A DNA stretch of 64,000 bases from Bin87 sp964347975 (lineage in GTDB: Bacteria; Chloroflexota; Dehalococcoidia; Lucifugimonadales; UBA3495): contig CAYGAY010000002.1 in NCBI GenBank assembly GCA_964347975.1, positions 86,789 through 150,788 of the forward strand. Direction: 5' to 3'. How positions within the stretch are numbered: position 1 is the stretch's first letter; each line of letters starts with the position of its first letter. Of the stretch, positions 25,996 through 33,885 are shown piece after piece. The translations under genes and the position numbers were made by a program. A model generated the notes under the pieces. The model made no database searches and was not told where the DNA came from. It saw only the letters and a list, made by a program, of their open reading frames with translations.

Positions 25996-26478
25996 TTACC
26001 CGCGGAAGGCCTTTATGCTGACGCTGGCCGCCTCATCCCATTCAACTTGTTGAACTTCGGCGGGCGGGCGCCTGGCCACCCCATGGGTGTGGCGCGCATC
26101 AGCCTCGGCAGTGTCAATGAACTGCAAAACCACCTCGGCTGCCTCGTCCAGATATTCGATGCCCAGGGATTCGGCCAGTTTGCCGGCGGTATCCTGCCGT
26201 TCCAGCCAGCCGCGCATCGCCTGGATGAGGGCGTCCTGGGCGGCGGCCGGCGTGCCGCCGCTGCCTTCCAGCAGCAGGCCGTCCACCATGGCGGTAAAGG
26301 GGTTGCCGTCGGCGTCCTCCAGCCCCAGACCGTCCACGACGGCGAGGAACCGGCCATCGTCCGGGATGACGCGGGCGGTGAGCTTTACGGGAGGGTTGTT
26401 GACGGCGACAAACCATTTATCGCCGGCGACGATATGGGTCGTGAACTGCGCGGGGGCGGTGTTCTGCTGCTTTGCCAT
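25996..26478 (-). CDS. Hypothetical protein paired with HicB-like gene
   Basis: 160 residues from ATG at 26476-26478; a longer frame would need TTG at 26520. No good Shine-Dalgarno site. The sequence has a strand-rich N-terminal part (AQFTTHIVAGDKWFVAVN, LTARVIPDDGRFLAVVDGL) and a helical part (AAAQDALIQAMRGWLERQ), then a polar tail. The alternation around GDKWFVA and AAAQDALIQAM is reminiscent of a second HicB-like fold, but no family was recognised with confidence. Paired with the HicB-like gene 4 bp downstream. Confidence 0.6.
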   Translation of the reverse strand: MAKQQNTAPAQFTTHIVAGDKWFVAVNNPPVKLTARVIPDDGRFLAVVDGLGLEDADGNPFTAMVDGLLLEGSGGTPAAAQDALIQAMRGWLERQDTAGKLAESLGIEYLDEAAEVVLQFIDTAEADARHTHGVARRPPAEVQQVEWDEAASVSIKAFRG

Positions 26479-26583
26479 AACTGCGTGCGATAGAGTGTGT
26501 TGGCAATTGGTTCGGGTCAAGCGACGACGGGCGCGACTGCCTGCGACGCCGGCGATAATTCGTCGCGCGCTGGTTTTTGCGGT

Positions 26584-27396
26584 TCAGTTTGCCGAAATCT
26601 GTTCGATGGTCACAGTCCAGTTGCCTCTAGCCTCGACCTGCAACAAGTAGTTGCCGGCTTTAGCCCCAGAGGATGCTTCAGCAGGACGGATGTGGAGCGT
26701 ATCTATTACCAGCGATGCAGATTGCACCGATACAGCGGGTATGTATGCGAGCCTTACAGACCGCCCCTCTTCCATTGCCAGAAGCTCTACGTGAAAGGAG
26801 CGTCTAGCCTCATGCATACTGGTAGTCTCATGCGTACTGGTAGCCCGGTACAGCCCGGCGTCCAGCCTTACAATATTGCTGGCATTGGAGCCAGTCCCTT
26901 TGAAAGTGCCGAGGTTTTTAATCGGTAGGCAGGCGCCTGCCGCGACGCAGTCCGTTGGCCTATCTGTCTCAGGAGCCGCGGGCATCTCAGTAGTGGTGAC
27001 ATCTGCCCAGCTGCTCCAGGCGTCACCGGCATCACCAAACCGGCCGCGTAGCGAGCCCACGATGAAATAGTACCTTTCGCCCGGCGCGAGGTTCTGAACC
27101 GTGTAGCTGGTGTCCGGCCCGGCCCGGTCAACGAAGTTGAAGTTGTTGAGCCAGTCTGCGCCCGGTGTCCGGTCAACATCCGCATCGGCAATCCAGCCGA
27201 CGCGGTAATGTGTTGCGCCCGGTACGCTGTCCCAGGTCAGGTCGACCCGCCCGGGGGCTGTTCCGTTGGCTGCGGTCAGGCCGGCAGGCGCCGCCAAAGG
27301 CGCATCGTCCGTCGCGGCAATGCTGCCCAATACTATGCACGCCAACAGCATTGCCGGTGTGATGATGCGGGTGATGGCGCTCTTGCTTTGACTCAT
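26584..27396 (-). CDS. Secreted FnIII-domain protein
   Basis: 270 residues. ATG at 27394-27396 with AGGAAC upstream; the longer frame would start in a dispersed repeat (MDSGFRRNDG). An N-terminal signal or anchor helix (IITPAMLLACIVLGSIAATDDA) is followed by one FnIII domain (about 35-125) with YRVGWIADADVDRTPGADWL and ERYYFIVGS. The C-terminal 130 residues form a beta-rich domain (YRATSTHETTSMHEARRSFHVELLA, LLQVEARGNWTVTIEQI) like those that bind envelope ligands; family unknown. The FnIII variant closely resembles that of 12535-13843. It sits between nuoC and nuoD. Confidence 0.75.
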   Translation of the reverse strand: MSQSKSAITRIITPAMLLACIVLGSIAATDDAPLAAPAGLTAANGTAPGRVDLTWDSVPGATHYRVGWIADADVDRTPGADWLNNFNFVDRAGPDTSYTVQNLAPGERYYFIVGSLRGRFGDAGDAWSSWADVTTTEMPAAPETDRPTDCVAAGACLPIKNLGTFKGTGSNASNIVRLDAGLYRATSTHETTSMHEARRSFHVELLAMEEGRSVRLAYIPAVSVQSASLVIDTLHIRPAEASSGAKAGNYLLQVEARGNWTVTIEQISAN

Positions 27397-27426
27397 AATA
27401 GTTCCTGCGCCTCCCAAGGTGTGTTG

Positions 27427-27563
27427 ACAAACTCCGTCATTCCGGCGGAAGCCGGAATCCACAGGCTGTTAGGTGACTGATTTCCCGACGGTGACAGCGA
27501 ATTGCGCTACTGGATTCCCGACCCGTATCAAGTACGGGGTGACGTTCTTTCGCAGGAATGACG
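27427..27563 (+). repeat. Cluster of dispersed repeats between nuoC and the FnIII gene
   Basis: 27427-27463 carries a CCGTCATTCCGGCGGAAGCC type hairpin repeat. 27511-27563 carries the type A repeat (CCCGTATCAAGTACGGGGTG then ACGTTCTTTCGC). They mark one edge of the accessory island that splits nuoC from nuoD. Confidence 0.8.
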
Positions 27564-27581
27564 ATAATTCGCCAACGCAGC

Positions 27582-28124
27582 CTAGAACTCCCGGTATTCG
27601 TAGAACGGGAATTCCTTCCGACCAGGGAAACCCTCAAACTCGGGATAAAGGAGAAGCGGTGACAGGTCGGGATGGCCTTCAAATGACACGCCAAAAAGAT
27701 CGTGGGCTTCACGCTCGTACCAGTCGGCGGCCGGCCAGACGCCGGACACAGACGGCAGCTCCGGGTTATCGTAAGGCACCGCCGTCTTGATGACCAGCGT
27801 GCGCTCTTTGGCCAGGGATTGCAGGAAATAGACCAGCTCGAACCGCTCCTGGTAGTCAACGCAGGCCAGGCAGAGCAGCATGTGGCAGTTCAGTTCGGCG
27901 TCGTCGCGGCAGGCGGCGCAAATTTCTGTGATGTGGGCCGGAGGCACCGTTACCTGGGGCAAGTCGCCCAGGGCGCCGGGGGTTGGCATCCAGGGGGACA
28001 GGGCGGCGATAGCCCGTTCCAGCGTGGCCCGGCGCGAGGGCGACAGCAGTTCAACCGGGTCGGGCGGCGGCTCCGCCTCCTCCGCCGGGCGGCGGCTACG
28101 GGGACGGGGCGGCACCGGAGTCAC
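27582..28124 (-). CDS. nuoC: NADH-quinone oxidoreductase subunit C
   Basis: 180 residues, 30-kDa subunit of the Complex I arm. The signature WPAADWYEREAHDLFGVSFEGHPDL is intact and the C-terminal FPGRKEFPFYEYREF is typical. GTG start at 28122-28124; it overlaps nuoB by 29 bp. The N-terminal 25 residues are Pro/Arg-rich (PRPRSRRPAEEAEPPPD). Its usual partner nuoD is 2.8 kb downstream. Confidence 0.95.
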   Translation of the reverse strand: MTPVPPRPRSRRPAEEAEPPPDPVELLSPSRRATLERAIAALSPWMPTPGALGDLPQVTVPPAHITEICAACRDDAELNCHMLLCLACVDYQERFELVYFLQSLAKERTLVIKTAVPYDNPELPSVSGVWPAADWYEREAHDLFGVSFEGHPDLSPLLLYPEFEGFPGRKEFPFYEYREF

Positions 28125-28692
28125 CTGCGTCGGCCATGATCTTTTCCTGCAACTTCAGGATGCCGTAGAGCAGAGCCTCCGGGCGCGGCGGGCAGCCCGG
28201 AACGTACACGTCCACCGGAATGATGTGGTCAACGCCCATAACTACCGAGTAGGAGCGGTAATAGGGGCCGCCGTTGGTGGCGCAACTGCCCATGGCGATG
28301 ACCCACTTCGGCTCCGGCATCTGTTCATAAAGCAGGCGAATGGGTTCGGCCATCTTTTTGACCACCGTGCCCGCGACTATCATCACGTCGGATTGCCGGG
28401 GGGACGGCCAGGTTACGACGCCGAAACGGTCAAAGTCGTGGTGCGCCATATAGGTGGAAATCATCTCGATGGCGCAACAGGCCAGGCCAAAACTCAGCGT
28501 CCACAATGACGACTTGCGGGCCATGGCAAAGAGCTGGTCGGTTGTGGTGGTGATGACGCCGGGCACCCGCCCCTCGGTGGCCTGGTTGAGCAGGCTCGGG
28601 CCGGGGCGGTTCCCCGAACCGAGGATGATCTGGGTCGGTTGGGGGGGCAGAGCCAACGGAGATGCGGCGTCGTCGCCGGGCTGCGGGGTCAC
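28096..28692 (-). CDS. nuoB: NADH-quinone oxidoreductase subunit B
   Basis: 198 residues from GTG at 28690-28692, which overlaps the nuoA stop (GTGA); a TTG 9 nt upstream is the alternative. It holds cluster N2, next to the quinone site. The N2 ligands are visible as tandem Cys in FGLACCAIEMI, GSCATNGG and VPGCPPRPEALL. The N-terminal 50 residues are a polar extension. Confidence 0.95.
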   Translation of the reverse strand: MTPQPGDDAASPLALPPQPTQIILGSGNRPGPSLLNQATEGRVPGVITTTTDQLFAMARKSSLWTLSFGLACCAIEMISTYMAHHDFDRFGVVTWPSPRQSDVMIVAGTVVKKMAEPIRLLYEQMPEPKWVIAMGSCATNGGPYYRSYSVVMGVDHIIPVDVYVPGCPPRPEALLYGILKLQEKIMADAGDSGAAPSP

Positions 28693-29105
28693 TTCTGCCA
28701 ATCCAGCACCCCCTTGCGCCAGCCGTATATCACGGCGAAGAACAGCATAGCCAGGAACAGCAGCATGGCGTAGAACGGTATCGGATTACCGGCCGCCTGC
28801 TCCTTGACGAACACTACCGCCCAAGGGAAGAGGAACACCGCCTCAACGTCGAAGATCAGGAACAGGATGGCGAATATGTAGAAGCGGATGTTGATGTTGG
28901 ACCAGGCGTAGGGGGTGGGCGGTATGCCGCATTCGTAGGTGGTCAGCTTGACGGCAGAACGCCGGCGGGCGGACAAGAGTTGCGAGCCGGCGAACATGGC
29001 GCCGATGGCGCCCAGGGCGATGACGACGGCGATGACCACCGCCAGCCAGTTGCCGGCGTAGGCGGCGAGGTTGAAGGTTTGGAGCAGGGGATATGTTGAT
29101 TCCAT
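28689..29105 (-). CDS. nuoA: NADH-quinone oxidoreductase subunit A
   Basis: 138 residues, three membrane helices. KLTTYECGIPPT (conserved Cys loop) and FRFYIFAILFLIFDVEAVFLFPWAV region (here INIRFYIF...) are diagnostic. ATG at 29103-29105 is preferred over a GTG at 29129 because the extra residues are poorly conserved in type; no clear Shine-Dalgarno is seen. First gene of the nuo cluster. Confidence 0.93.
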   Translation of the reverse strand: MESTYPLLQTFNLAAYAGNWLAVVIAVVIALGAIGAMFAGSQLLSARRRSAVKLTTYECGIPPTPYAWSNINIRFYIFAILFLIFDVEAVFLFPWAVVFVKEQAAGNPIPFYAMLLFLAMLFFAVIYGWRKGVLDWQK

Positions 29106-29128
29106 GATGGTTAGAGCGGGTTGAACCA

Positions 29129-29449
29129 CTATGCCGGCTGGCGGGCCAAGTCGTCAACCGTTTCCTGAATCGCCAGGCCATCAACGAAATTGCGAAGTAT
29201 CTCCAAGTCAATGCCAAAAGCATCGACGGAACCGTGGTCGAGACCCGACCGACGATGGGTTTCCAGTCCAACCTCCGCTCCCGATTTCATGGTGAAACAG
29301 GAGAGGTGCTCAATCTCCAGTCCTACCGCTACGCCGTTGCCGTCGATATCGACTACCAAGCCATCGCAGACCTCGTAAGACTCTACGCTGACGGCATCTT
29401 TCAGATCAATGTAAAGGCTGTCAGTCTCAAGATAATAGCGCACTTTCAT
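29129..29449 (-). CDS. DUF2283 family protein (putative antitoxin)
   Basis: 106 residues. The N-terminal 50 match DUF2283: MKVRYYLETDSLYIDLKD, then EVCDGLVVDIDGNGVAVGLEIEHLS. The C-terminal half (DAFGIDLEILRNFVDGLAIQ) is an extension. Its ATG overlaps the stop of the upstream gene (ATGA). DUF2283 genes often lie beside DUF4258 genes, and the pair is suspected to be a toxin-antitoxin module; that is inference here. Confidence 0.75.
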   Translation of the reverse strand: MKVRYYLETDSLYIDLKDAVSVESYEVCDGLVVDIDGNGVAVGLEIEHLSCFTMKSGAEVGLETHRRSGLDHGSVDAFGIDLEILRNFVDGLAIQETVDDLARQPA

Positions 29450-29700
29450 CGTATGCTCCGTCGGCCAAAGCCACTGTCGATAAACGCGGTATGCACGGTT
29501 TCGCCATCCTCAAGTAAAACCACACGCAAAACGCGCTGCCTCAACTCGTCGGGTATTGTAACCGTGCCCCAGATACGAATTCGACCGTCTTTCTGCTCTT
29601 CTCGATGGATCTGATTATTCAGCGCCTCAATACAGAGTTCCAAGCTCATATACGGTCGATCCCGCAACGTGTCATTATCGAAGTGGAATGTGGTTTTCAT
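29446..29700 (-). CDS. DUF4258-like small protein (putative toxin)
   Basis: 84 residues from ATG at 29698-29700. The C-terminal half, GRIRIWGTVTIPDELRQRVL then RVVLLEDGETVHTAFIDSGF, resembles small DUF4258-type proteins with the pattern DGRIxxWG...LRVVxLEDGxTVHxAFxD. It overlaps the DUF2283 gene by 4 nt, the usual pair order. No strong ribosome site. Toxin role is inference from pairing. Confidence 0.6.
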   Translation of the reverse strand: MKTTFHFDNDTLRDRPYMSLELCIEALNNQIHREEQKDGRIRIWGTVTIPDELRQRVLRVVLLEDGETVHTAFIDSGFGRRSIR

Positions 29701-29747
29701 GCTTCGTGGAACCACGACACATATCCTAGCAATCGCCCGATGCGGCG

Positions 29748-30923
29748 TCAATTGCCCCTGCCCCTCCGCAACGCCGTTGAGGACACGTCGGCCCGGAAGG
29801 CGCTCTCGGGGATATCCACAAACAGCGGCCAGAACCCGCCCGGCAGGTTCACGTCGGCCAGGGTGCGGAACGCGCTGCCGTCATCCATCCGGCCGCCAAC
29901 GGCAAAGCGGCATCCGGATGCCCACATTTCTGCCAATGCGGTGAGCATGGCGGATTCGGAATCTCCGTAATAGCGCGGTTCGATGAGGCGGGTGGCGGTG
30001 TCCCAGCCAATGGCGAAGCCGCAACCGGGGAACAGTTGCGCTTTCTTCTGGAACGTCTCGGCCCGCGTTAACACGACGGGTCCGATGCCGCGAAACTGCT
30101 CGACCCGGCCCCGGATTTCCTCCGCCCTCATTGGCGGCTTGTCCACGTTGATCACGGACAATTCGTAGGTTACCGGTGCGCCCAGGGTATGCTCCGCCGC
30201 CGCTGCCAACTCAGCGTGTCCCCGGTGCATTGGGTTGAAGGATCCGGGTAGTAAGGTGCGGGGCGGCTCGCCTTCGACCTCCATGTGGCCGTCCCTGTCC
30301 ACTGTGACCCAACCGGCTTCCCCGTCCAACAGCCTGAGAATTGGATCGCCATGGTGGGATGTTTCCGTCAGAAGCCTCTCTCGTGGGGACAGTCGCAAGT
30401 CGAGTTCCGCCGCCAGCCCGCAGGCCCGGGCCAGGGCGGCGATAACCAACCGGCTCACTACGTCCTCTTCCCCGGCACGTTCTCGGAGGCCCTTTTCCAA
30501 GGTTACGGCGTCAGTGGTCACCCCGGTGTCGTCCCAGGTGGCGATAAAGACCCGGTGGTCGCCGCGCTTGGCGCGGTCGGTGGCGATGGTGGCGGTACAG
30601 CCCAGCCCGACGATTGGCGCGTCGGTTTCGCGCAGCGACATACCGCGCTGCCAGGCGGAGCGGGCCATGCGGCGCGCGGTGTCGGCGGATACGGTTTGTT
30701 CAGGAGCGTAGCCGCCGAGGAAATCAGTCATCGCCAGATAGCCGTAAGGGACGCGGGTTTCCAACACGGTGCGCGATGCGCCGCCTACGCCCAATAGCCA
30801 CGCCAGAGCGTAGTTGCCGGCTCCGGCTACCGCAACGACAGCTTGCTCCGGAGTACCGTGGATCTTGGTGACCACCTCCGCGATGGAGTCGTCCATAAGG
30901 GTGTCAATGTGCTGAACGCTCAT
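29748..30923 (-). CDS. CinA-C-like / nicotinate-mononucleotide adenylyltransferase-like fusion
   Basis: 391 residues. The N-terminal 170 residues follow the CinA C-terminal (PncC, NMN deamidase) fold: VAVAGAGNYALAWLLGVGGASRTVLETRVPYG, then SADTARRMARSAWQRG and IVGLGCTATIATDRAKRGDHRV. The catalytic ESCTGG motif of PncC is not seen (AGAGNYA instead). The C-terminal 190 residues are a nucleotidylyltransferase with LLPGSFNPMHRGHAELA (HxGH-type motif, here HRGH) and a terminal SSTALRRG that resembles the ISSTxIR motif. A joint role in pyridine nucleotide salvage is likely but unproven. Similar fusions exist in eukaryotes and some bacteria. Confidence 0.8.
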   Translation of the reverse strand: MSVQHIDTLMDDSIAEVVTKIHGTPEQAVVAVAGAGNYALAWLLGVGGASRTVLETRVPYGYLAMTDFLGGYAPEQTVSADTARRMARSAWQRGMSLRETDAPIVGLGCTATIATDRAKRGDHRVFIATWDDTGVTTDAVTLEKGLRERAGEEDVVSRLVIAALARACGLAAELDLRLSPRERLLTETSHHGDPILRLLDGEAGWVTVDRDGHMEVEGEPPRTLLPGSFNPMHRGHAELAAAAEHTLGAPVTYELSVINVDKPPMRAEEIRGRVEQFRGIGPVVLTRAETFQKKAQLFPGCGFAIGWDTATRLIEPRYYGDSESAMLTALAEMWASGCRFAVGGRMDDGSAFRTLADVNLPGGFWPLFVDIPESAFRADVSSTALRRGRGN

Positions 30924-30983
30924 ACCAACTCACCAGCGATGCCCCCGGCCCGTTTAACCACCGGCCAGTGTGCCGGAATTCTA

Positions 30984-31598
30984 TCATCTGCTCCGATTGT
31001 GGTGCAGGTCCGCCCAGGCAGCGGGGTCGATTTTGGCCATGGTCTCCAGCGAAATGTTCACTTCGCCGGCGATTTTGCTGTCCCATTCGTCAGCCCAGCG
31101 TTGGGGCAACCGGGGACGGGCCTCTCGCCAGGTCATTCGTTGGCCCCCGTTGGTTTTTCCGGCCAGAACTTCGACGAGGAACGCGGTCATGTCGCCGCCG
31201 TCCATAGCGTTGATCACCCTGCAATCAAGATACCCAAAGCTACCCTCCAGCAATGGGCAACCCGTCAAACCGGAAGTGTAGGCGACATCCGCCAATTTGT
31301 CGCAATCACGGCCCGACCGCATTCCCAACCCCCAGATCAGGGGAAGTTGATCATGGTTGAGGAAGTTGACCGCCAGCGCGCCGCTTTCTGAAATCAGATC
31401 GTGAGTGTAGTTGGTGTGATAAATCTGGACGATGAGGCGCGGGCGATGCAGGACTATCGACGCGGAGGTGATGGCGACGGCGATTTGCGCGTTGACCACA
31501 TCGCCAACACGGACCGACACAGCAGCCAAAGGCGAACTGAGGCCAGCGAGAAGCCCGCCCACGTCGGAAGGATTGACGTCCGGTGTCAATGGGGGCAT
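30984..31598 (-). CDS. Flavin reductase-like FMN-binding protein
   Basis: 204 residues. Split beta-barrel flavoprotein: LIVQIYHTNYTHDLISESGALAVNFL is the flavin-binding strand region of flavin reductase-like domains, and GYLDCRVINAMDGGDMTAFLVEVLAG is the conserved second barrel half. Probably reduces free FMN or FAD for a partner oxygenase; the LLM-type enzyme at 40192-41346 is one possible user. Partner is inference. ATG start with only a weak ribosome site. Confidence 0.8.
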   Translation of the reverse strand: MPPLTPDVNPSDVGGLLAGLSSPLAAVSVRVGDVVNAQIAVAITSASIVLHRPRLIVQIYHTNYTHDLISESGALAVNFLNHDQLPLIWGLGMRSGRDCDKLADVAYTSGLTGCPLLEGSFGYLDCRVINAMDGGDMTAFLVEVLAGKTNGGQRMTWREARPRLPQRWADEWDSKIAGEVNISLETMAKIDPAAWADLHHNRSR

Positions 31599-31633
31599 AG
31601 CGGACTACTCACGCCAAACGGGCAACGGTAGGA

Positions 31634-32671
31634 TTACCAGTCGGGCTGCGCGTCCATCGCGTCGTTTACAGTGAGCCGCATCTGCTCGGATCCATCGCCG
31701 TTCATGTATAAGATTTCGGCGTTCCCATAGGCGTAGGAGACGAAAGCTATCTTGTCGCCGGTTTCGGACCAAACGGGCATCAAGTCATCTGCTGTGTTTT
31801 GCGTCAGTCGTTCGCGCTTGGACCCGTCCACATTGACTGTGAAGATTTCCGTCTGATCATCATAATGCACTACGAAAGCCAAACGGCGACCACTGGCAGA
31901 CCAGGCCGGGGCGGATTCATCATGATCGACGTCGGAGACGGCGACCTCGTCAGTGTCATCGGTCCAATCGTTCGAGTTGGTCGGCCGGAGGACATACACG
32001 TCCCGCCGTCCATCGTCAGATTGGCGGAGGAAGGCGATGCGATCCCCCTTGGGGGACCAGGCGGGATCGGAATCCGGGCCGTCGGTCAATTCGATGCGAT
32101 TCACTCCGTTGGGGTTACGCAACAGCAGCCCGTCGTGTCCCGATTCGGTGAACACTAACCATTCACCGTCCGGCGACCAGTCGCCGATTCGCTCACTCGC
32201 GGGATTGAACGTCAAGCGAGTCTTTTGCCCGCTGGATAGTTCCACCATATAAATGTCAGGGTCGCCGTCTGCATCGGATACGTAAGCTATTCGGTCGGAT
32301 CCAGGCGCCCAGACTGGCGGTTGCGTTTCCGCAACACCGGGAACTATCGTATCGGTCTCGCCGGTCTCAGCATCGTAGATCATCAACTCTGTGATTGCTC
32401 CACGAGAGATCCAAGCCAGATAGCGCTGCCCAGGCGACCAACGCGGGAAATTCGCGTCCGCGTTTCCAGGCGATATAGGGACGGGATCATCGCTTCGGGG
32501 TTCCCGCACCCAAATCTGGCCATCGCCGCTGTCCCACACGCCGTAGGCAACCGCTGGCAAGCCGCTCCCAAACCAATTGCCTAGAAAGCACCCGGATAAA
32601 CCCATGACCAGGACCGGCAGCAACAGAATGGACATTGAATATGGCTTCAATTTCTTTGCGGAGAAAACCAT
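31634..32671 (-). CDS. TolB-like beta-propeller lipoprotein
   Basis: 345 residues. The N-terminus MVFSAKKLKPYS, a hydrophobic stretch and LSGC form a lipoprotein signal, with Cys at about residue 26. About six PD40/TolB-like blades follow, seen as repeated WSPDG-type segments (FPRWSPGQRYLAWIS, PPVWAPGSDRIAYVS, IGDWSPDGEWLVF, DPAWSPKGDRIAFL, APAWSASGRRLAFV, MPVWSETGDKIAFVS). Surface-exposed ligand-binding propeller; ligand unknown. The start at 32671 is chosen because it places a basic n-region before the lipobox. The composite transposon begins 226 bp upstream. Confidence 0.8.
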   Translation of the reverse strand: MVFSAKKLKPYSMSILLLPVLVMGLSGCFLGNWFGSGLPAVAYGVWDSGDGQIWVREPRSDDPVPISPGNADANFPRWSPGQRYLAWISRGAITELMIYDAETGETDTIVPGVAETQPPVWAPGSDRIAYVSDADGDPDIYMVELSSGQKTRLTFNPASERIGDWSPDGEWLVFTESGHDGLLLRNPNGVNRIELTDGPDSDPAWSPKGDRIAFLRQSDDGRRDVYVLRPTNSNDWTDDTDEVAVSDVDHDESAPAWSASGRRLAFVVHYDDQTEIFTVNVDGSKRERLTQNTADDLMPVWSETGDKIAFVSYAYGNAEILYMNGDGSEQMRLTVNDAMDAQPDW

Positions 32672-32906
32672 GGCATGGAGACAGCTGTAGGGAGGTGTTC
32701 CTTTGTGTTCAGCAGGATTATAGCGCAGCCGCCCCGGCGAACCTCCAGACAAACTATTACCAAGTTCCGTTCGTTTCAAGGCAAAACGTCACCGCGCCGG
32801 AGCAGCCAATCGGAACATAAGTGCGGCGAGCGCCGTCGTTCCTATCCGCCGGAAGGTGCCTATTACCGTCCGGGGCTGGCCCTGTTATTGGGAAGGTTAC
32901 CGCAGC

Positions 32907-33769
32907 CAGGGTCTTTCAGTTTTCAGGAAAAGCCTTAAACTAGGGGTATGAACACGACAGAACTGGCGCAAAGCCTGCCCGCCGTCTTGGCTTCGGTGCC
33001 GGACCCACGGGGATTGCGAGGACGGCGTCATCCTCTGCCGGCCATCCTGACTCTGGCCGTCTGCGCCATGCTCTCCGGAGCCCGCAGCCTCTATGCGATT
33101 CATCAATGGGGCCGCCAGCAAGATGCCGCCACGGTGAAGGCCATGGGTTTCACCCGGCCCAAGACGCCAGCCGTGGGCAGTCTTCATACCGTATTCCGGC
33201 GGCTGGATGCGGCTGCCTTCGAGACCGTCCCGGCCCGGTGGAGCCGGGCGGGACTGCCGGAGGGGAGCGCCATTGGAGGGGAGCGCCATTGCGGTGGATG
33301 GCAAAGCCCTGCGGGGGATTCACGGCGAAGAGTTGCCTGGGGTGCGCCTGGTCTCCGGCTACGCCCACGAACCCAGCATAGTAGTGGGGCAAAAGGGGGT
33401 CCGGCCTGGAGAGGGGGAATTGAGGACCGTCGGGGAACTGACGGCGGAACTGCTGCCGGTGGCGGGCAATGTGATTACCGGGGATGCCTTATATTGTCAG
33501 TGGGAAATTGCTGGAGCATGTGCGGGGCCACTGGGGGATTGAGAACCGGCTGCACTACGTCCGGGATGTGACCTTGGGAGAGGATGCATCCCAGGTGAGG
33601 AGCGGGGCGGCGCCTCAGGTTATGGCGGCGTTGCGCAACGTGGTCTTGGGGCTGTTGCGGAGTGGCGGGGAGACCAACATCGCGGCGGCAATACGGCGCA
33701 TCGGCTGGACACCGGGCCAAGCCTTAGCCATCCTTGGTTTGACTAATCCTTGAAAACTGAAAGACCCTG
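32907..33769 (+). mobile_element. ISAs1-type insertion sequence, left copy, internally deleted
   Basis: 863 bp bounded by perfect 19-bp inverted repeats CAGGGTCTTTCAGTTTTCA (32907-32925 and, inverted, 33751-33769). Almost identical to the right copy apart from an internal deletion of about 300 bp, a 16-bp duplication (GGAGGGGAGCGCCATT, near 33260-33290) and a few substitutions. Confidence 0.93.
32948..33753 (+). pseudogene. ISAs1 family transposase, broken (left copy)
   Basis: The N-terminal region is intact (MNTTELAQSLPAVLASVPDP, TLAVCAMLSGARSLYAIHQW, the transposase-associated domain). A 16-bp direct duplication shifts the frame after about residue 100. The DDE core is then read in another frame (AIAVDGKALRGIHGEELPGV), until a deletion joins VITGDALY directly to GKLLEHVRGHWGIENRLHYV. 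The C-terminus (LHYVRDVTLGEDASQVRSG to ILGLTNP) is intact. The missing piece is present in the right copy as SQRDYCQQLLDAGGNYLVIVK onwards. Not functional. Confidence 0.93.
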
Positions 33770-33804
33770 GCCGCGGGACGGGCGTCATCTCCCCATACGG
33801 CCGG

Positions 33805-33842
33805 CAAAAAAACGGGGAGCGAGGTCAGATCTCGCTCCCCGT
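33805..33842 (-). terminator. Intrinsic terminator of the left FnIII gene
   Basis: 12-bp perfect stem ACGGGGAGCGAG (33812-33823) / CTCGCTCCCCGT (33831-33842), 7-nt loop. On the minus strand it is followed by a run of seven T (33806-33812). It lies 43 bp after the FnIII stop. Confidence 0.93.
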
Positions 33843-33885
33843 TCGCAGCAGCGGGATTGCCGCAGTATTCGCCGGCCCGCTCCGG

